Assembly: GCA_020832105.1 (NCBI GenBank) | Contig: JAFIFH010000052.1 | Coordinates: 1-64,000 of the forward strand | Direction of reading: 5' to 3' | From: Idiomarina sp. | GTDB lineage: Bacteria > Pseudomonadota > Gammaproteobacteria > Enterobacterales > Alteromonadaceae | Length of the DNA stretch: 64,000 nt | Part shown: one piece after another, positions 25,498 through 34,798 of the stretch | How the letters are laid out: the number at the start of each line of letters is the position of its first letter | Position numbering within the stretch: position 1 is the first letter of the stretch | The notes under the pieces: generated by a model | The model's database searches: none | The model's input: only the letters and a program-made list of their open reading frames with translations | Told to the model about the DNA's origin: nothing | Made by a program: the position numbers and the translations under genes

Positions 25498-27183
25498 ATG
25501 AACGCTATTTTTGTTTTAATTGTTGGCCTCGGCGCGATGGCGCTGGGTTATATATTCTATTCAAAATTTATTGCCGAAAAAATCTTTCGCCTGGACGCTA
25601 AATTTCGCACCCCAGCGCATGAGTTCGAAGACGGCGTCGACTTTGTACCCACCAATAAATTCGTCCTTTGGGGCCATCATTTCACGTCGGTGGCTGGCGC
25701 AGCGCCGATCATTGGACCTGCCATAGCGGTGATTTGGGGCTGGGTGCCCGCGTTCATCTGGGTCGTGCTTGGCACAATCTTCTTCGCCGGGGTGCATGAC
25801 GCTGGCGCCATTTGGGCGAGCAACCGCAATAAAGCCAAATCTATGGGGGCGTTGACCGGTGATGTGGTGGGCAAGCGTGCGCGTAGCCTGTTCATGATCG
25901 TCATCTTCCTGGTGTTACTCATGGTCAACGCTGTGTTCGCCACGGTTATTGCCGGGCTGCTGGTGGACTTTCCAAGTGCGGTCATTCCAGTTTGGGGTGC
26001 CATTTTTGTTGCGCTGATTATCGGCCAATTGATTTACCGCAAATATATCGGCTTACTCACCGTATCTATCGTTGGTGTAATCGCACTGTACGCGCTGATT
26101 GGTATCGGCCCAATGATGCCCATCTCGCTTCCGGAAGCGGTGGGTCCATTGTCTGACCGGGCGACCTGGATTATTGTTTTATTTGGCTATGCGGCCATTG
26201 CGTCGTTATTGCCAGTCTGGATGCTGTTACAACCGCGCGACTATATCAATGGCTTACAGCTTTTCATTGGTCTGATCCTGATTTATGCAGCGGTATTGTT
26301 GATGGGGCCAGAGATGATTGCACCCGCATTCAATACGGATGTACCGGAAGGCACGCCGTCAATGATTCCGCTGCTATTCGTGACCATCGCCTGTGGGGCT
26401 ATCTCAGGGTTCCATGGCCTGGTGGCTGGCGGTACTACGTCAAAGCAGCTGGATAAAGAAACTGATGCGCGTTTTGTTGGTTACTTTGGTGCAGTGGGCG
26501 AGGGGTCACTAGCGCTGGCGGCGATTATTGCGGCCACCGCAGGTTTCGCGACCATTGCGGATTGGAACGCCGTGTATTCGTCATTCGGGCAGGGCGGGGT
26601 CAATGCCTTTGTCGAAGGTGGCGCATACATCATCAATAACGGTATTGGCTTAGAAATCGGCCTGGCGGAAACGCTACTGACGGTGATGGCAGTATTATTT
26701 GCTGGGACGACGATGGACACAGGTTTACGTCTGCAGCGCTATATCTTTCAGGAGTGGGGCAGCATTTATGACATTAAATGGATGCAGAAAGTCATTCCTG
26801 CAACCTTGCTCGCGGTCGGTACCTGTTTGCTGCTGGCGTTTGGGGCCGGTGGCGCCGACGGCTCAGGTGGCTTATTGATATGGCCACTGTTCGGCACTAC
26901 CAATCAGCTATTGGCGGGCCTGACCTTAATGGTGATCACAGTGATTCTGGTGCGCATGGGTCGTCCGATGTATTACACATTGGTTCCTTTACTGTTCCTC
27001 TTAGTAATGACAGTAGCGGCGCTGGTGCTGCAATTGAAGACCTTCTACGTGGCCGGTGACTGGTTCTTGTTCCTGCTCGACATTGTGGTGTTGATTGCAG
27101 CTATCTTTATTGCCTTTGAGTGTGCGGCTACACTTAAACGGCTACATAAAGATAAACAGCAAGGCAGTCATGAAAATTCATAA
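25498..27183 (+). CDS. cstA: CstA-family carbon-starvation transporter
   Basis: Inner-membrane transporter family that takes up pyruvate or peptides in enterobacteria. The N-terminus (ALGYIFYSKF), FVPTNKFVLWGHHFTSVAGAAPIIGP core, GVHDAGAIWASNRNKAKS and AISGFHGLVAGGTTSKQL blocks are canonical. Around 14-16 hydrophobic segments are visible. At 561 aa it is shorter than E. coli CstA (701) but similar to other short CstA forms. It overlaps the next ORF by 14 nt. The usual YbdD/YjiX partner is missing; a different CC-ending small protein takes that position. SD-like AAGAGAG lies before the ATG. Confidence 0.93.
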   Translation: MNAIFVLIVGLGAMALGYIFYSKFIAEKIFRLDAKFRTPAHEFEDGVDFVPTNKFVLWGHHFTSVAGAAPIIGPAIAVIWGWVPAFIWVVLGTIFFAGVHDAGAIWASNRNKAKSMGALTGDVVGKRARSLFMIVIFLVLLMVNAVFATVIAGLLVDFPSAVIPVWGAIFVALIIGQLIYRKYIGLLTVSIVGVIALYALIGIGPMMPISLPEAVGPLSDRATWIIVLFGYAAIASLLPVWMLLQPRDYINGLQLFIGLILIYAAVLLMGPEMIAPAFNTDVPEGTPSMIPLLFVTIACGAISGFHGLVAGGTTSKQLDKETDARFVGYFGAVGEGSLALAAIIAATAGFATIADWNAVYSSFGQGGVNAFVEGGAYIINNGIGLEIGLAETLLTVMAVLFAGTTMDTGLRLQRYIFQEWGSIYDIKWMQKVIPATLLAVGTCLLLAFGAGGADGSGGLLIWPLFGTTNQLLAGLTLMVITVILVRMGRPMYYTLVPLLFLLVMTVAALVLQLKTFYVAGDWFLFLLDIVVLIAAIFIAFECAATLKRLHKDKQQGSHENS

Positions 27184-27451
27184 ACTCAGTGCCATCAAAG
27201 ACTGGTGGCACAAAGCCAACCACTTCGCGGAGGAGGCCTACAACGCCCCCTACCGCGCGGCGGTGGCACGAGCAAAACGCGAGCAGGATGATTTGTTTAT
27301 GCTGCTGGTTTTTTCTGAAATGATGGGCGTGCCGAACCCGGCAAGCTACTACACCCTCGAACTGCAACCTCTTCTTCTCGAACGATTCCATGACTGGCAT
27401 GTGCGAATGGGCATGGAAAAGTCACCTTTGGATCATTTCAAATGCTGTTAA
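27170..27451 (+). CDS. 93-aa CC-tailed small protein coupled to CstA and ArsA-like ATPase
   Basis: The product is 93 aa, helical, with no signal or membrane segment. It carries a GVPNPASYYTLELQP block, then FHDWHVRMGM, and ends exactly in two cysteines (DHFKCC-stop), its only cysteines. I believe it fits the small family NCBI names 'cory-CC-star' and associates with ArsA-like ATPases, but this is recall and unverified. YbdD/YjiX, the normal small partner of CstA, also ends in RCC but is otherwise different. The start is ATG 27170 with AAGG 5 nt upstream; the track's ORF starts within cstA. It overlaps cstA by 14 nt and the ATPase by 10 nt. Confidence 0.82.
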   Translation: MKIHKLSAIKDWWHKANHFAEEAYNAPYRAAVARAKREQDDLFMLLVFSEMMGVPNPASYYTLELQPLLLERFHDWHVRMGMEKSPLDHFKCC

Positions 27452-28464
27452 CAGATAAAAGCGTCATCCTGGTGGGCGGCAAAGGCGGTGTGGGTAAAAC
27501 CACCATGTCGGCAACCCTCGCCAGGCTCGCGGCGTCCCGCGGGCGCAAAACGCTGGTGGTTTCCACTGACCCTGCACATAGCCTGGCGGATGCCTTCGGT
27601 GTGCCTATCGGTGACCCGAAAGGGGGGCAGGGCGTAAAGCTTGAAGCCAACTTGTGGGCACTGGAAATCGACCCTGACCGTGAGGTCAAAGTGCATATAG
27701 ATCGAGTGGCTGCGGAGATGAAAAAGCTTACCCGGCCCGAGATGTTTGCTGAAATTGAACGCCAAATGCGGTTAACCCAGCAATCACCGGGGGCGCAGGA
27801 AGCGGCACTGCTTGAACGGATTGCCAGAATACTGGATGACGGGCTAAGCACCGGGGGTTTTGATTTGATCATCTTTGATACCGCACCAACAGGGCATACA
27901 TTGCGCCTACTGAGCCTACCCGAGGCGATGGCTGCCTGGACACAGGGGCTGCTCAAACATGACAACCGCTCGCAAAAGCTGGCTGGGGTGCTTGACCATC
28001 TAACCCCCAAACAGGGCCGAGATATTAACAACCCGATGACAGATCCGCAGGAACATGCGACGTCAGGCATGAGTGAGCGCAATGAAGCCATTACTGAGCG
28101 CCTGCTTGCAAGACAACGGCTGTTTCAGCGTACCAGGCGGATCTTTACCGACCCGCAAAGCACAGCAATACTTTTTGTCCTTACCCCGGAGAAGTTGCCC
28201 GTGCTAGAAACTCAGCGTAGTGTGGCAACCCTTGCAGCAGAAAAATTACCCCTTGCCGGTTTGATCATCAATCGCGTCCTGCCGGACGATGCAGATGGCA
28301 ACTTTCTTGCCCGGCGACGAGAGCACGAACAGCAGTATCTGCAACAAATAGCGTCGTCTTTTGCACCTTACGCGCGTTTTTATGTGCCACTGCAGGCGAT
28401 GGATATAGAAGGCATGCAGGGTCTTGCGCATATGCAGGGCTTACTAGAGCAAGCAGGTCTTTGA
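27442..28464 (+). CDS. ArsA/GET3-family ATPase, cysteine-free
   Basis: Soluble P-loop ATPase of the ArsA/TRC40 group, 340 aa, one ATPase unit. The deviant Walker A GGKGGVGKTTMSAT, switch I STDPAHSLADAFG and switch II IIFDTAPTGHTLRLLSLP are intact. The whole protein has no cysteine, so it lacks both the metal cysteines of arsenite-pump ArsA and the CxxC zinc pair of Get3. No arsB, arsC or arsR lies nearby. It overlaps the CC-tailed gene by 10 nt and is probably translated with it. A role in arsenite export is therefore unlikely; handling or assembling a partner membrane protein is a possibility. Confidence 0.88.
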   Translation: MLLTDKSVILVGGKGGVGKTTMSATLARLAASRGRKTLVVSTDPAHSLADAFGVPIGDPKGGQGVKLEANLWALEIDPDREVKVHIDRVAAEMKKLTRPEMFAEIERQMRLTQQSPGAQEAALLERIARILDDGLSTGGFDLIIFDTAPTGHTLRLLSLPEAMAAWTQGLLKHDNRSQKLAGVLDHLTPKQGRDINNPMTDPQEHATSGMSERNEAITERLLARQRLFQRTRRIFTDPQSTAILFVLTPEKLPVLETQRSVATLAAEKLPLAGLIINRVLPDDADGNFLARRREHEQQYLQQIASSFAPYARFYVPLQAMDIEGMQGLAHMQGLLEQAGL

Positions 28465-28488
28465 CTCAATCACAAATAAGGAATTCCT

Positions 28489-29472
28489 ATGAGAGCTGTA
28501 CTAGCGAGTCACGGTCAACTTAAAGATATTGAAACCGACAAGCCGTCTCCAGGGCCGCATGATTTATTGGTGCAAGTGAACGCTGTGTCGGTCAACCCAG
28601 TTGATACTAAGGTGCTGGCGCGGGCGAAAGATACTGGCGATGACAAGATTCTTGGCTTTGATGCGGTGGGAACTGTGGTTGACATGGGGGCTGAGGTCAA
28701 AGGCTTCACAGCGGGCGATCGTGTTTGGTATGCAGGGGATGTGACGCGACCGGGCAGCAATGCCGAGTACCAATGTGTAGACGCTCGCATCGCCAGCATC
28801 GCACCCCAGAGCCTGAATGATGCAGAAGCTGCGGCATTGCCGTTGACCAGCCTGACTGCCTGGGAGCTGCTGTTCGACAGAATGCATTGTCCAGCGGTTT
28901 ATGATGACCGGGTAATTTTGGTCATCGGCGGTGCTGGCGGAGTGGGCTCAATACTGATCCAACTAGCAAAAAAACTCACCAAGGCGACTGTGGTGGCGAC
29001 CGCGTCCAGGGATGAATCGAAAGCCTGGGTTAAAAACTTAGGGGCAGATTATGTGATTGATCACAGCGAGCCTTTAAGTGCGGGGCTGGCTGCCGCAGGG
29101 CTTGCCGATGTGACCGATGTAGTGTCCCTGACTCACACCGAGGTGCACTTCGACGATGTCATGCAAATCATTCGCCCTCAAGGTCGGTTTGCCTTGATTG
29201 ATGACCCGGCAACGCCATTGGATATCAGTGCGATGAAGCAAAAATCATTGTCGCTGCACTGGGAGTTTATGTTTACCCGGACCATGTTTAAAACCGAAGA
29301 TATGCGTCGCCAGGGAGAAATCCTGGCACAGGTAGCCAGCCTGATTGATGATGGTCAACTGCGCACCAGCCTGAGTAAGACGTTATCGCCTATTAATGCG
29401 GAGACCTTAACTGAGGCCCATCAACTGGTGCTCAGCCAACACATGACGGGTAAGGTCGTGGTGAGTCGCTAG
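28489..29472 (+). CDS. Medium-chain dehydrogenase/reductase, quinone-oxidoreductase type
   Basis: NADPH-dependent reductase of the zinc-free MDR branch, 327 aa; the substrate is unknown. The N-terminal GroES-like domain has VNPVDTKVLARAK and GFDAVGTVVDMGAEV. The Rossmann domain has VIGGAGGVGSILIQLAKKL. The catalytic and structural zinc cysteines of alcohol dehydrogenases are absent, so the frequent label 'zinc-binding alcohol dehydrogenase family' is misleading here. It starts 24 nt after the ArsA-like gene with AAGGAATT upstream and shares its transcript up to the terminator at 29479. Confidence 0.87.
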   Translation: MRAVLASHGQLKDIETDKPSPGPHDLLVQVNAVSVNPVDTKVLARAKDTGDDKILGFDAVGTVVDMGAEVKGFTAGDRVWYAGDVTRPGSNAEYQCVDARIASIAPQSLNDAEAAALPLTSLTAWELLFDRMHCPAVYDDRVILVIGGAGGVGSILIQLAKKLTKATVVATASRDESKAWVKNLGADYVIDHSEPLSAGLAAAGLADVTDVVSLTHTEVHFDDVMQIIRPQGRFALIDDPATPLDISAMKQKSLSLHWEFMFTRTMFKTEDMRRQGEILAQVASLIDDGQLRTSLSKTLSPINAETLTEAHQLVLSQHMTGKVVVSR

Positions 29473-29478
29473 AATAGC

Positions 29479-29506
29479 GGAACCCGCAATGAAGCGGGTT
29501 CCTTTA
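29479..29506. terminator. Terminator between the MDR gene and the tricorn-like gene
   Basis: A perfect 9-bp stem GGAACCCGC/GCGGGTTCC with an AATGAA loop is followed by TTTA on the plus side. It lies between two converging genes. The T-tract is short, so strength is uncertain. Confidence 0.75.
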
Positions 29507-29520
29507 TCTGCGCTAAGCAG

Positions 29521-32500
29521 CTATAAAATATCGTCTGCTACTGGCATCAGTAATGGCTGGCTGCGTAACTCAGGAATAGGTTCGTCCTGCAGGCGACGCT
29601 GCAATAGATCCACTGCGTATTCCAGTTGCGCGTCGTAGCCGTTGAACGTCGCATGTGGCAGATTGTCGATTTCGATATCCGGTTCTACACCGAAACCTTC
29701 TAATACCCAGCGCCCGTCCATGGCAAATTGCGCAGTTTCGGCAACTCTTGCGACACCGCCATCGGCAAGGGTGTTTCGACCTGATAGCCACACTCCGGCA
29801 CCTGTGGTGCGCTTACCCACTAATGGTCCCAGCCCAAGCGCTTTAACACCGGCCGAGAAAGTCTCACCGTCTGAGTAGGTCAACTCGTCAGTCAGCACTA
29901 CCAAATGGCCGCGGAAGGTTTGCTGCATATTAGTGTATGGCGCACCATGGGTGTTTGGTTCCCAGAACGACCAAGCCCGGCGTAACAGCTTCTCAATAAT
30001 CCAGCTATCGATGTTGCCGCCACGATTACGGCGTACGTCAATAATCAGACCTTTGCGATCCACATTGGCATAAAAGTCCCGCGCAAAACTGGCAATGTCA
30101 TTCGCACCCATTGCGTAGAGGTGGAGGTAGCCGATGTCCTGATTACTGGCATTATCTACTTTATTGCGATTGCGCTGCACCCAATCTTCATACCGTAAGC
30201 GATGGTCGCGCTGCACGGTCACTGGCTCAACGATAGTTTGCAGACTGTTTTGATCTCGTCTCAGGTTGAGCAATACTTGTTTGCCTGCCTGGTTGCGCAG
30301 GGCCTGATGCAACTCAGCCTGGTTACCTACCCGACGACCATTGACTGCCTCAATAATGTCCCCTTCCCGTGCGTTCACCCCAGGTTGCTGTAGCGGCGAT
30401 GCCTGGGCTGGCATTTCCGGGTCGGTTGCGTAAATATGGCGGATCCGAACGCCAGCACTGGTTGACTCAAGGGCCGCGCCGAGAGTTGCCGCCTGGGGGC
30501 GGTCGCTGGCTTGCGGGTAATCCCCGCCTCTCACCTGTGAGTGAAGCACATTCAATTCACTCATCATTTGCGATAATAAATCATCGAGCTCATGGCGGTC
30601 GGTGAGCCGTGCAAGCAGCGGCTCGTACTTCTCGCGTGTGGCGTTCCAGTTGACGCCGCGTAAGTCTGCGTCAAATAAAAAGTCACGATGCATGAGCCAG
30701 GCATCACGGAACATTTGCTGCCATTCCGCCACCGGGTTAAACGCCATTTGCCATTGGCTAGTGGGCAGGCGAGCCTGCGCGAGGTCGTTAGGTGCAGTGG
30801 CTTGGGCTGAGACGGTAAAGAGATCGTTGTCCCGGGTACGCCAATAGATCTTCTCCCCGTCAGCAGAGAGTTGAAATTCACTCACATTATTCGTAAACCG
30901 CTCAACTTTGGCATCGTTGGGGTCAATGGCAATGCTGACCAGCGAGCTGTTCCAGCTGTCAGCATCACGCCGCTGCGCAAAAAGAAAATTCTTGCTGGCC
31001 CGTAAATTGCTGTAGTTATCAGCGCTGACCGGCACCGGCCATAAACGATTGGTTAGACCGTCCCAGTCAACCCTTTGTGCCCGGCGTCCAGAGCGTGACT
31101 CAGTCGCGGCCTCATCATCACAAATACTCACTTCTCTTGGTAGCTGAAAAGGAAAGCATGCCTGGGTTTTGAGGCTGATAGCAAAAATCTGCCCGCGTTT
31201 ATCAAAGGCAGGGCCCATGTTGCGATCGCCCCAGGGGGAGCGAGGGCTCGCTGAAAAATTGCGGTCGGAGAGAAAATATAACCAGTTGCCGTCAGTGCTA
31301 AAGGTAGGGGAGTAAGATTCGTACTTATCGCTGGTGAGCGTCATCTCGCGCTCTTCCGCGATGGAATACAGGTTTATCCGGTTGCGTGAACCGTCCTGCG
31401 TACTGCGCGTAAACGCGAGTAGCTCGCTGTCCGCAGACCAGACAATATCGGCGTATGGCTGATGGCCCCAGCCACCTTCGGAAATTTTAGTGTTGGCACC
31501 ATTACTCAGGTTGAGTAACCACAAATCGCCATTTTTATCGTCATGCGCAATATATTGGCCGTTCGGCGACAGGTGGACGCCCCAACGGAATGTCTGACCG
31601 TCGTCGGTGAGCTGGCTTGCACCGGCGGAACCATCGGCGGGGAACCGCCAAATTTCATTTTCGCCGCTGTGATCATTGAGCGCATATACCCATTGCCCGT
31701 CCGGGCTTAATACAGCATTGCGTGAACGGCTTCGGGCGGGCGTGCTCACTTCAATTAAGCGCTGTGACGATTTACCTACAATCGCAATTTGTGAGCGCGC
31801 GGTCAGGGCAACGCGCTCAAGTTCGCCACTAAAATGACTTGCAGTCAGATACTCAAGCGGCTTTTCCAGCCAGCGCTCCTGACGCGCTGAGTAATCGCTG
31901 GTTAACTGGATATCTAACGTGTGACTCTGCCCCTCTTCAGGATCAAAGATTTTTAGATCAGCACCATGCTGATAAATAACCCGGCCGTTATTCACACTCG
32001 CAGACCATACCTGAAAGTCATTGTATTGAGTTAACTGGGTAAGATCGTCGCCTTGCGCATCCATTGACCACAAGTTTGGTGTGCCATCGGCGTCAGAGAT
32101 AAAATATACGCGGGTACCGTCAACCATCGGACGCCGGACTGAGCCCATATGGCCGCTGGTCAGTAACGTTGCTTCTTCATCACCCTGGGTGAAACGCCAA
32201 ATCTCACCCATCGCGCCACCTCGATAAATGCGAGCATTGTCACCAGTCGCCTGCAAGCCAAAGCGGGCAAAAAACAATGTTTCGGGGTTAATCGGATCTA
32301 TGGTGGTGGTGGTTATATCATACTCGCCGTCCTGATTAGGCTCAGCAGACGGCTCTTCCAGCACAAGGCCTTCAGCACGCAGGTTATAGCTGCCTTCCAT
32401 AGCATCAGTCAGCGGTAAAGTACGGGTTTCTAAAGTATCAGGATTAACTGCGCGTAGGAGCCATTGGTTGGCGGGGCCCATGACATGGTCGGTGCTATAC

Positions 32501-32871
32501 AGAACGTGCCCCTGAGGGGTCCAGCCGTGCACTCGCACGCGGCTGTTCTCAAAGCTAACTCGCTGGGGTTGACCGCCATTGATGGGCATCATATAGGCTT
32601 CGGGTGCGCCTTCATAATCAGCCACAAAGGCGATAGATTGACCGTCTGGGGAAATAGCGGCGTAGCGCTCTTCTGCCGGGTGAGTGGTCAGGCGAACCGC
32701 ATAACCACCGCGGGTACTGGTGCGCCACAAATCACCTTCAGCGGTGAACACCACGATATCCTGGTGGAGTGCTGGGTTGCGATAGTAACCAAGATTGGAT
32801 TCGTCACCGTAGGCGCTTGCACACACACCTACTAATAGCGTCCCAGACGCCAGGTATAGCGCTAACTTCAT
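29521..32871 (-). CDS. Tricorn-like periplasmic serine protease (S41 family)
   Basis: Large exported peptidase, 1,116 aa, likely trimming peptides in the periplasm. It has a signal peptide (about 1-22), a beta-propeller section with repeated ISPDGQSIAFVAD-type blades (about 30-330 and 370-660), a core domain, a PDZ domain (GVNAREGDIIEAVNGRRV) and a C-terminal S41 catalytic domain. The nucleophile region reads LTDELTYSDGETFSAG, as in tricorn homologues. RNRGGNIDSWIIEKL is the preceding conserved block. It is the last gene of the minus-strand run, 22 nt after the DUF502 gene. Together with the Oar receptor it fits a peptide-eating marine lifestyle, which is inference. Confidence 0.9.
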   Translation of the reverse strand: MKLALYLASGTLLVGVCASAYGDESNLGYYRNPALHQDIVVFTAEGDLWRTSTRGGYAVRLTTHPAEERYAAISPDGQSIAFVADYEGAPEAYMMPINGGQPQRVSFENSRVRVHGWTPQGHVLYSTDHVMGPANQWLLRAVNPDTLETRTLPLTDAMEGSYNLRAEGLVLEEPSAEPNQDGEYDITTTTIDPINPETLFFARFGLQATGDNARIYRGGAMGEIWRFTQGDEEATLLTSGHMGSVRRPMVDGTRVYFISDADGTPNLWSMDAQGDDLTQLTQYNDFQVWSASVNNGRVIYQHGADLKIFDPEEGQSHTLDIQLTSDYSARQERWLEKPLEYLTASHFSGELERVALTARSQIAIVGKSSQRLIEVSTPARSRSRNAVLSPDGQWVYALNDHSGENEIWRFPADGSAGASQLTDDGQTFRWGVHLSPNGQYIAHDDKNGDLWLLNLSNGANTKISEGGWGHQPYADIVWSADSELLAFTRSTQDGSRNRINLYSIAEEREMTLTSDKYESYSPTFSTDGNWLYFLSDRNFSASPRSPWGDRNMGPAFDKRGQIFAISLKTQACFPFQLPREVSICDDEAATESRSGRRAQRVDWDGLTNRLWPVPVSADNYSNLRASKNFLFAQRRDADSWNSSLVSIAIDPNDAKVERFTNNVSEFQLSADGEKIYWRTRDNDLFTVSAQATAPNDLAQARLPTSQWQMAFNPVAEWQQMFRDAWLMHRDFLFDADLRGVNWNATREKYEPLLARLTDRHELDDLLSQMMSELNVLHSQVRGGDYPQASDRPQAATLGAALESTSAGVRIRHIYATDPEMPAQASPLQQPGVNAREGDIIEAVNGRRVGNQAELHQALRNQAGKQVLLNLRRDQNSLQTIVEPVTVQRDHRLRYEDWVQRNRNKVDNASNQDIGYLHLYAMGANDIASFARDFYANVDRKGLIIDVRRNRGGNIDSWIIEKLLRRAWSFWEPNTHGAPYTNMQQTFRGHLVVLTDELTYSDGETFSAGVKALGLGPLVGKRTTGAGVWLSGRNTLADGGVARVAETAQFAMDGRWVLEGFGVEPDIEIDNLPHATFNGYDAQLEYAVDLLQRRLQDEPIPELRSQPLLMPVADDIL

Positions 32872-32893
32872 TGCTAATTTCCCGTTGTTATCA

Positions 32894-33517
32894 TTATTTA
32901 GTCGAGGTATCCGGTGCCTTTTGACTGCCTAAACCGCCGCTGAGTACGAGTTGTAACGCTTCAGCAGGTTTCATACTTAGATTGCGGGTACAGGACTTCG
33001 GCACTATAATCATATAGCCACCAACGTTGTACGCCATCGGTAAAAAGACTGCAAGTTGTTCTTCGCCCATTAAATCGGCAATTTTATCATTTTGTTCCGT
33101 TCCTTTTTTGGTCACAATGCCGATCAATTCCACTTCAGAATTTGGCATTTTAACCATCACCACTGACTCGTCTTCAAAATTCTCCCCACTCATAACTTCA
33201 AAGAGATCCTGAATAATGCCGTAGACTTTGTTGATGCCAGGTATGGATGCCAGGATCCGCCCCGGAAATTTCCAAAACCTGGCACCTTTGCGCGAATATG
33301 CAGTGAAACCAACCAGCGCACATAGTGCGAGAAAGGCGAGCATCGCCATCCCAGGAATGTACCAATGCGCGGGTACAAAGGCCTCTACTGCTGGGGATAG
33401 CATGCTTTCGATGGTGCTAAGCAACCAACGGACCAATTCTATAGTGATCAGCAGGGGTAAAATTATGAACAGCCCGCGGACAATAAATCGGGATAACTTG
33501 CGCATGGTGAGGCGCAT
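32894..33517 (-). CDS. DUF502 inner-membrane protein
   Basis: Function unknown. The 207-aa product has two membrane segments (about 7-30 and 50-72), then a soluble domain with the family pattern IPGINKVYGIIQDLFEVMSG, VVMVKMPNSEVELIGIVT and FLPMAYNVGGYMIIVPKS. These features match DUF502, found in many bacteria and plants. The track begins 21 nt earlier; ATG 33517 has AAGGAG 6 nt before it and gives the standard basic start MRLTMRKLSR. It lies 22 nt upstream of the tricorn-like gene on the same strand. Confidence 0.87.
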   Translation of the reverse strand: MRLTMRKLSRFIVRGLFIILPLLITIELVRWLLSTIESMLSPAVEAFVPAHWYIPGMAMLAFLALCALVGFTAYSRKGARFWKFPGRILASIPGINKVYGIIQDLFEVMSGENFEDESVVMVKMPNSEVELIGIVTKKGTEQNDKIADLMGEEQLAVFLPMAYNVGGYMIIVPKSCTRNLSMKPAEALQLVLSGGLGSQKAPDTSTK

Positions 33518-33632
33518 ACAGCACTCCTTGTAAATCAATAGGTTAGTTATTCAGTTGATGATGTCGCAAGGGCAGCGATACGCCTGCTCTTGCGAATTTA
33601 ACTATAGTGCAGGAATGCTAAAGTGGGGCGGT

Positions 33633-34058
33633 CTAGAAAAGCGCCATCAAACCAACCACCAGAAGAACCAGATTCGTGAGCCAGGCCAACATAAAAAAGT
33701 AGCTTCTCGGGCTCGGGTTCTTTTCCGTCGCAATGGCATAATAAAGAACCATATGCACAATCCGCGCAAGTACCATAATCCAGATTAGCCAACCCACGAC
33801 CACCGCACTGGCACCGGCGAGAATCGCTAAAAAGCTGGCACCTAGCATAGTGCCGAGGTTTTCAAGTGTGTTCTGGTGGGTGCGCCAGGCACGAAAAGTA
33901 AAGTCCAGAGGGGTCATCTCTATTGGTGGTTTACCGGGAACTGCGCCCGGTTGTTTTGCTTTGCGGCCGCTGGCAATGAGCCATTGCACAAACACCATTA
34001 AAAGAAGCACCCCAATGCCCAGGAGGCTTGCCTGATAACTGCTTGTATCAATATTCAT
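33633..34058 (-). CDS. MAPEG family membrane protein
   Basis: Small four-helix membrane protein of the MAPEG superfamily (eicosanoid and glutathione metabolism in animals; mostly uncharacterised in bacteria). The family pattern is visible as FRAWRTHQNTLENL followed by LARIVHMVLYYA. At 141 aa with about four hydrophobic segments it is the expected size. It starts 4 nt after the methyltransferase stop and is presumably in its operon. Glutathione-transferase activity is possible but not shown. Confidence 0.85.
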   Translation of the reverse strand: MNIDTSSYQASLLGIGVLLLMVFVQWLIASGRKAKQPGAVPGKPPIEMTPLDFTFRAWRTHQNTLENLGTMLGASFLAILAGASAVVVGWLIWIMVLARIVHMVLYYAIATEKNPSPRSYFFMLAWLTNLVLLVVGLMALF

Positions 34059-34062
34059 ACTA

Positions 34063-34794
34063 TTATTTTCCTTGTGCTAAACACTCAGGTTTAGCTTCTC
34101 GAGTTTGCCAGATAATCACATTACGGTCACGATAGCACTCTTTTAATAACCACCGGTCTGAGATGTAACGAAGCGCCTGGTTGGTATAAAAGCTGATATG
34201 CGTAGGATCTCTAATATAACCCCAGTTCGCGAAGTTGTCCTGCTCATCTGGACGTTGCATCATCAGCGCAAGAAAACCACCCGGTTCTAAATTGGTGTTT
34301 AACTGATCAAGAACCTTTGCAGGCTCGGCGAGATGCTCAAACACTTCGGTTGCGGTAATAAACCCATACTCAGCCTGTAATCGCTTCGCTTCGGGGGCAT
34401 AGAAGATATCGTAATCGACACAGTTGAACCCCTGCTCTCGCATGATTCCAGATAGTGTCGGCCCGGGGCCAGAACCAAAATCGAGGCCTTCTGGTGGCCA
34501 CTGCGAAAAAACGCTTTGGTGTTGATTGAGCAACTTGATCAAGGGCGTGGTGAGCTGGCTTAAAAAAAGCCGGTAGTGCGCATCACCTGGATCATTACCA
34601 TGCAAATCATACACACTTTTTTCTTCAGTCAGGCTTAGCCGATGGCGTTGTTCAACCTGGATCAGTCCGCAGTGGTTGCACCTGAGGTACCGTCGCCCTT
34701 GGATAGGGCGAGCTGAGTGTTGATGAACAAAACTGGCACTTTGGCCCGAGCAAAGTCCACAACAATGGTCAGCTGCGGACGTGAACTGGTGCAT
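34063..34794 (-). CDS. Class I SAM methyltransferase with N-terminal Cys4 motif
   Basis: Probable SAM-dependent methyltransferase, substrate unknown. The 243-aa product starts with a CGLC...CNHC pair that may bind zinc (about residues 12-45). The SAM-binding loop GLDFGSGPGPTL follows, then TEVFEHLAEP and LEPGGFLALMMQRP. I choose ATG 34794, 4 nt after the ABC transporter stop and with GGAGG about 12 nt upstream; the track ORF adds 25 residues encoded inside that gene. The family is common in marine gammaproteobacteria. Tight packing with the ABC gene and MAPEG suggests one transcript. Confidence 0.85.
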   Translation of the reverse strand: MHQFTSAADHCCGLCSGQSASFVHQHSARPIQGRRYLRCNHCGLIQVEQRHRLSLTEEKSVYDLHGNDPGDAHYRLFLSQLTTPLIKLLNQHQSVFSQWPPEGLDFGSGPGPTLSGIMREQGFNCVDYDIFYAPEAKRLQAEYGFITATEVFEHLAEPAKVLDQLNTNLEPGGFLALMMQRPDEQDNFANWGYIRDPTHISFYTNQALRYISDRWLLKECYRDRNVIIWQTREAKPECLAQGK

Positions 34795-34798
34795 AGGT

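Noticed and set aside
27442-28464. Arsenic-resistance operon
   Set aside because: The ATPase is ArsA-like, but has no metal cysteines and there is no arsR, arsB, arsC or acr3 in the neighbourhood.
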